This document shows positions 60,263 to 64,000 of a stretch of 64,000 bases of DNA, one piece after another (position 1 is the first letter of the stretch; each line of letters starts with the position of its first letter). Location of the stretch: the NCBI GenBank assembly GCA_902826775.1, contig CADEHE010000013.1, positions 1 through 64,000 on the forward strand, in the 5' to 3' direction. This DNA is from an uncultured Pseudomonadota bacterium (GTDB lineage Bacteria; Pseudomonadota; Gammaproteobacteria; Burkholderiales; JALYOK01). The notes below the pieces were generated by a model. That model made no database searches. It worked only from the letters and a program-made list of their open reading frames with translations, and had not been told where the DNA came from. The translations under genes and the position numbers were made by a program.

Positions 60263-62470
60263 TCAGAACTTGTAATTGACCGTCAGCGACACTTCTCGCG
60301 GCGCTGCAACGGTGGCATATAGAGGCCCCTCGTTGCCGCCGAAATAGGTGTAGTAGGTCTTGTCGGCTAGGTTCTTGACGTGCAACCTTGCCTGCAGGCC
60401 TGGCGCTCGTGCGGGTCGGTACGTAGCGCCGACGTCGAAAACGGCGTAACCCTTACCCTTCGCTATATTCGGCTGATCGATGTAATACTTACTAACCGCC
60501 TGCACTCCACCATACAACCCCAGGCCCGTGGCGGGCTCGTACGCTAATCCCAGGCTCAGCTGGTGCGGTGGAGCGCCCGGTACCTTATTGCCGCTGAAGT
60601 CATACGGCACGCCGCTAAACGGATCGACGATGCTTTTGTCCAGCCATTTCGAATCAGTGTAAGCATAGTTGGCGTACGCGCTCAGGTGGCGGATCCAAGC
60701 ATCCAGGCGCCAATTCGTCTCCACTTCGAACCCCTGGGAGCGTTGTTTGCCGACGTTGATGTACTCGAATACCCCATTGCCACTGCTAACCCACTCGGCC
60801 AAGTCCTTGCGATCAAGCCTGAATAGCGCCACGCTGTAATTCAGCTTCTTGTTGAGCGCGCTGCCCTTTGCGCCCACCTCCACACCATGCGCAACCTCGG
60901 GCCGCAGTGTGCGCGGACGGCCTGCGAAGGCCCAGATGGGTCCTAGCGCCGGACTGTAGCCCTCGCCATAGCTTGCGTACAAGGAGGTAGTGGGCGCGAG
61001 GTTCCACGTCAGCCCAAGTTTAGGGCTGCTGCGCGAACCGCTAGCATTGGCCTTTTCGGCTGGGATAGTGCCAGTCGGATCGCCAAAGATTGTCTCCTCG
61101 CCCTCTGCGTAGCTTACTTTGCGGGAAAAGCGGTCATGGCGCACACCGAGCGTCAGTCGCCACCGCTTGGCAAAATCGAACTCGTCCTGCAGATATAGCG
61201 AGCTAACTCGGGCCTTGGAATTGGCACGCAAACGCTGGTCGGTAACAAAGCCTACGGGGTCGATCACTTCACCCGTCGTCGCGTCAACGAGTTGCTCGTA
61301 GAACGTGAAGGGGGCGCCGGTCCAATTCTCGATGGGGTTGGCACGTGTTTCTTCGTAGCTCGCCCCAGCGACAATGCGGTGGGCTCCCAACTGGCCAGTA
61401 AACTGAGCGTCCAGGTAGCTGGTTTCGGCGTCGGTGATGCCTTCGAATCCAGTCCACGAGATAGTCTGGCCAGACGGGTCGTACGAGTTCCAGAAACCGC
61501 CCTTGTATCTGCTGTCACGCTCTGTGTAGCTGGCTGACAGTTTTAGCCTCCAGTCGGCGCCCAGTCGTCTGTTTAAGATCGCATACGCAGTGTCAGTGCC
61601 TCTCTTGGCCCGTGCATCGTCGATGTTGTTGTTTGCTCGCCTGCCGCGCGGCAAGTCGATGACACTGCCGTCGGCAGCCAATGGCAAGTAACTACCGATA
61701 CCCTGTTGGTTGCGATGGTGCAGCAACGCGAAGTCAAGACTACCGTCTCCAGAGAAGAGCCAGCTAGCTTTTGCGTACAGCGAATGGGTCCTTCGTGCTG
61801 TATCGTCGGCCCAGCCATTGGAACTCTCGTGCGTAGCGCTTGCCATCACAGCTGTGCTGTCGGACAGACGCTTGCTGACGGTTGCAAAAGGCTTGACCGT
61901 ACTGAAGCTGCCCAGCTTGAGACCCACTTGACTCTCAGCGATAAAGGGGTCAAGCGTAAAATAACTCAAAGTACCAGCCACGCCACCGCGACCGTACAAG
62001 GCCGACATGGGGCCTTTCACCACTTCTACACGCCTCATCACTTCGATAGGCAGCACATCCAGATCGACCTCCTCATTAGCCGACATACGAGGGATGCCAT
62101 CGAGCAACAGCAGGAAAGTGTCGTTGTGGTGGCGCTCCGGCACACCACGAATGACCACAGTGTTATAAGAACCTTGTTCTTCCCGCCGCAGAAAAAGTCC
62201 CGGCACCGTCACTAGCTCGTCACCTAGGTATTGCGGCTGGCTGGCACCCATTTGTTTATCTCCGACCACGGAAATGCTGCCGGGCACTTCCTGCAAACGC
62301 CGCTCGGTACGAGTGCCGGTCACCACTAGCGTTTCCATAGTGGAAATTTCCGCGGACTGATCAGCCCTGATAGGCCCACCGCCTGAAGTATCGGAACCCG
62401 TTGTTGTCTCGGAATGCGCGAACGGTGAACAAATGAGTGCGGTGGCGAGCGCAAGACCGCTGGGCTTCAT
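60263..62470 (-). CDS. TonB-dependent outer-membrane receptor
   Basis: The 735-residue receptor has a signal peptide (1-20), a TonB box near METLVVTGTRTE (45-56), a plug domain (IRGVPERHHNDTFLLLLDGIPRM, then VVKGPMSALYGRGGVAGTLSYFTL) and a 22-strand barrel ending TVNYKF with terminal Phe. It takes up a metal chelate or similar with TonB energy. With the FecBCD/BtuFCD-type genes downstream it makes a complete outer- to inner-membrane uptake route. The ligand is not readable. No cobalamin riboswitch was recognised in front of it. Confidence 0.93.
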   Translation of the reverse strand: MKPSGLALATALICSPFAHSETTTGSDTSGGGPIRADQSAEISTMETLVVTGTRTERRLQEVPGSISVVGDKQMGASQPQYLGDELVTVPGLFLRREEQGSYNTVVIRGVPERHHNDTFLLLLDGIPRMSANEEVDLDVLPIEVMRRVEVVKGPMSALYGRGGVAGTLSYFTLDPFIAESQVGLKLGSFSTVKPFATVSKRLSDSTAVMASATHESSNGWADDTARRTHSLYAKASWLFSGDGSLDFALLHHRNQQGIGSYLPLAADGSVIDLPRGRRANNNIDDARAKRGTDTAYAILNRRLGADWRLKLSASYTERDSRYKGGFWNSYDPSGQTISWTGFEGITDAETSYLDAQFTGQLGAHRIVAGASYEETRANPIENWTGAPFTFYEQLVDATTGEVIDPVGFVTDQRLRANSKARVSSLYLQDEFDFAKRWRLTLGVRHDRFSRKVSYAEGEETIFGDPTGTIPAEKANASGSRSSPKLGLTWNLAPTTSLYASYGEGYSPALGPIWAFAGRPRTLRPEVAHGVEVGAKGSALNKKLNYSVALFRLDRKDLAEWVSSGNGVFEYINVGKQRSQGFEVETNWRLDAWIRHLSAYANYAYTDSKWLDKSIVDPFSGVPYDFSGNKVPGAPPHQLSLGLAYEPATGLGLYGGVQAVSKYYIDQPNIAKGKGYAVFDVGATYRPARAPGLQARLHVKNLADKTYYTYFGGNEGPLYATVAAPREVSLTVNYKF

Positions 62471-62514
62471 TTTTGTCTGCTCCCTTCTTACTCGTGAGGC
62501 GATTGATCACAACG

Positions 62515-62533
62515 CGCACGCATTTGCGTGCGG
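62515..62533 (-). promoter_or_regulatory. Hairpin in the leader of the TonB receptor
   Basis: CGCACGCA and TGCGTGCG form a perfect stem with two to three bases between. It lies about 45 bases upstream of the receptor start and might shape the leader RNA. Confidence 0.45.
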
Positions 62534-62726
62534 CAACGACCCCAAACTACCCTAAGTCAAAAAACAATCAGATAGCAGATCCATCAAAAACATTGTGGCA
62601 AAGTCAAGCGCGCCTCGCAGACACAGAGCAGCGACCTTTCGTCGCACCCCAGTTCATCCTGCTAAGAGCGCTTAGCCTTGGCTTAGTCACGATGCGCCGT
62701 CTGCGCTCGCGCGCCAAGACGTCCGC

Positions 62727-63200
62727 TTACTTGCCGTGCTCAGCCAGCATCTGCTCGTGCTCGACCTTCATGACTTCATGATCAACAATCATCTTCTCGT
62801 GCTCTTCCAGCATGCGCTCGTGCTCGCGCTTCATCCGTGCATGATCGCGCATCATCTGCTGCTGAGAGACCTTGCGAGCGGCGTGGCGCTGTTCTAGTTG
62901 CGCATGCCTTCGTACCAGCACGGCGTGGCGTTTCTCCAGTTGCGTATGGGCCTTGATGATCCGCTGATGTTGACGCTCGATTGCCTTGTGCTTGGCGCTG
63001 TCGGCGCCGTCCGCGACCTCGTTGTGCCGGCGCACCATTTCGTCGTGCTCGCGTTCGAGTTCGACTTCCTTTGCTTCCATCGTCTGCTGCGCGCGTTCCA
63101 TCGCTTCGTGCGCTGCGACCAATTCCTCGTGGGTCATAGCCGACGCCGAGCCCGCAAATAGAGAAACAGCAAAGGCACCCATTGCAACGATTGTTCTCAT
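62727..63200 (-). CDS. Small secreted coiled-coil protein with heptad-spaced histidines
   Basis: The 157-residue product has a signal peptide (ends near ASA-MTH, residue 21). The rest is one long charged helix. The 16 histidines are at 24, 31, 52, 59, then 71, 78, 85, 92, 99, 106, then 120, 127, 134, 141, 148, 155. All fall on two heptad registers (3 mod 7, then 1 mod 7) with a single break around residues 60-70. So they form one histidine stripe along the helix. No family was recognised. Its place between a metal uptake operon and PEP-CTERM genes suggests a periplasmic metal buffer, an inference only. Confidence 0.75.
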   Translation of the reverse strand: MRTIVAMGAFAVSLFAGSASAMTHEELVAAHEAMERAQQTMEAKEVELEREHDEMVRRHNEVADGADSAKHKAIERQHQRIIKAHTQLEKRHAVLVRRHAQLEQRHAARKVSQQQMMRDHARMKREHERMLEEHEKMIVDHEVMKVEHEQMLAEHGK

Positions 63201-63271
63201 GAAACCTCCAAGGACTTGCTGGTTAATGGTGGACGCGCATGGACATTCGCGCTTGGCACTATATGCGCTAT

Positions 63272-63691
63272 CTAAAACACGGCCGGCGCTGCGCGAGTTC
63301 CCCGGGTGCCGCGCTGCACACGAGCAAGCGCCGTTTTGGCCGCCCGCAGCAGCATGCCTGTGCCGCCGCCGATGCCAATCAGCGGCAGCGTCCCTGGCAG
63401 CGGCGCCTGCACAGCGCTGAACCCGTGCAGATACCAGCCGGGAATTTGCCCGCTGCCGTTTGTGCCGCGCGCTTGGGTGAAGTCGGCGCCGGGGACATTT
63501 AGCGTGCGCAGGGCTGGTGCTGCCGTAACACCGGCGCTCGCCAGCAGCAGCAGTCCGGCGAGCGCACCGAGGCGCCTAACGCGTCGCTTCGTGCGCGTGC
63601 AGATCAGCGCCAGCAGCCCGGCCGCAAGCGCGCTCAGACTGCTCGGTAGCGGCACCGCCTGCGTGACGAATTGGGGAAAACGATCGAGCAT
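63272..63691 (-). CDS. Small protein with two VPLP/PEP-CTERM-like tails and one HAF-type repeat, possibly a remnant
   Basis: The 139-residue frame starts MLDRFPQFVTQAVPLPSSLS, then a hydrophobic stretch and TRTKRRVRR. That is a VPLP-type variant of the PEP-CTERM sorting tail placed at the N-terminus. A second hydrophobic part (LGALAGLLLLASAGVTAAPA) looks like a signal peptide, followed by TLNVPGADFTQARGTNGSGQ as in HAF repeats. Then APLPGTLPLIGIGGG with a basic end appears as another short tail. This looks like genes for several PEP-CTERM proteins collapsed together. A signal-peptide start inside the frame could also be real. Confidence 0.55.
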   Translation of the reverse strand: MLDRFPQFVTQAVPLPSSLSALAAGLLALICTRTKRRVRRLGALAGLLLLASAGVTAAPALRTLNVPGADFTQARGTNGSGQIPGWYLHGFSAVQAPLPGTLPLIGIGGGTGMLLRAAKTALARVQRGTRGTRAAPAVF

Positions 63692-64000
63692 GACAACCCT
63701 CTTGTTAGCGATTTAACGCGCCGCCGCCGCAGTATGCCTAGCGCGACAGCGAACAAACCAATCGTTGAGGGCTCTGGAATCTGAGCGATAATCCCGCGTT
63801 CGTCCGAGACGCCCACCATTTGTCCGAAGTCGTTGATGTCATACAGGCGTGTCTCCGCGGCGCCGGGAAAGTCCACCGTCGAGTAGATGCCGCCACTCAG
63901 CAGAAAACCGTGGGTGTCGGCACCTAATCTGTAGTAGCCGACAATGTCGCCGAGGTTATTGAGACCGAACGCGTTGGTGGCATCCGCGCCGGGAAAGTCG
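63634..64000 (-). CDS. PEP-CTERM protein with HAF-type repeats, cut by the window edge
   Basis: The 5' part lies beyond 64000. Visible are repeats of the HAF type (DFPGADATNAFGLNNLGDIV, then GYYRLGADTHGFLLSGG, and STVDFPGAAETRLYDINDFG, QMVGVSDERG), followed by the sorting tail IPEPSTIGLFAVALGIL and RRRR. PEP-CTERM proteins are processed by exosortase at the inner membrane and are linked with exopolysaccharide. About 25 residues continue after the RRRR to the stop, longer than usual, and overlap the next gene start. Confidence 0.8.
   Translation of the reverse strand, partial: DFPGADATNAFGLNNLGDIVGYYRLGADTHGFLLSGGIYSTVDFPGAAETRLYDINDFGQMVGVSDERGIIAQIPEPSTIGLFAVALGILRRRRVKSLTRGLSCSIVFPNSSRRRCRYRAV

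Noticed and set aside
62471..62726. Cobalamin riboswitch before the TonB receptor
   Set aside because: The conserved B12-box type sequence was not found on either strand; only a simple 8-base hairpin is present.

Overview
The window reads as chromosome of a high-GC betaproteobacterium, most likely environmental. This rests on gene content: an fdsGBACD NAD-linked formate dehydrogenase, tyrS divergent from an M23 peptidase, lysC followed by tRNA-Ser(GCU), a RegB/RegA redox pair, hslVU, PEP-CTERM proteins and an XrtA-type sugar transferase. Lineage below class cannot be fixed from the sequence alone. The first 660 bases are much more AT-rich than the rest.

Left part (1-15 kb): an AT-rich secreted protein gene, a NIPSNAP protein, a HisD-like dehydrogenase, a GNAT acetyltransferase, and a scarred locus where a branched-chain amino-acid ABC transporter is reduced to a frameshifted binding protein and an ATPase N-terminus fused in frame to a duplicated ketopantoate-reductase C-terminus. 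Then follow tyrS, a cell-wall peptidase, a BI-1 protein, tRNA-Ser(UGA), an animal-type serine dehydratase and RegAB.

Middle (15-34 kb): a decayed outer-membrane protein gene; glutaryl-CoA dehydrogenase with a CoA-transferase, a GST and a VOC protein; a glycan cluster (GT4, membrane protein, YaiO-like barrel, glycosidase-like protein, bactofilin-like protein, GT2 synthase, UDP-GlcNAc 2-epimerase); a cupin; lysC; tRNA-Ser(GCU); and a PQQ dehydrogenase with the lanthanide-type Asp signature next to a cytochrome c.

Right-middle (34-47 kb): a methyltransferase and an SDR, the complete fds operon with a divergent ModE-like regulator and two identical-architecture palindromes between them, a tandem repeat array closed by an inverted copy, an S4 protein, YaeQ, a Tat-exported HAD hydrolase, and hslVU.

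Right part (47-64 kb) is dominated by metal handling. It holds two broken cation-diffusion-facilitator genes (one fused to a ZnuB tail), ZnuB and ZnuA without a ZnuC, an outer-membrane protein, a DUF2946-like protein, a DUF3299-like protein, a permease with a His-rich loop, its LolD-type ATPase, a clear Zur-box palindrome before a COG0523 zinc GTPase, and a TonB/FecBCDE-type uptake operon. Next comes a small secreted protein whose 16 histidines all sit on a heptad lattice. The window ends in PEP-CTERM genes, the last cut by the edge.

Two loci (3.3-6.9 kb and 47.4-49.7 kb) show the same history of duplication followed by a fusing deletion, either a real feature of this genome or an assembly effect that read mapping would settle.
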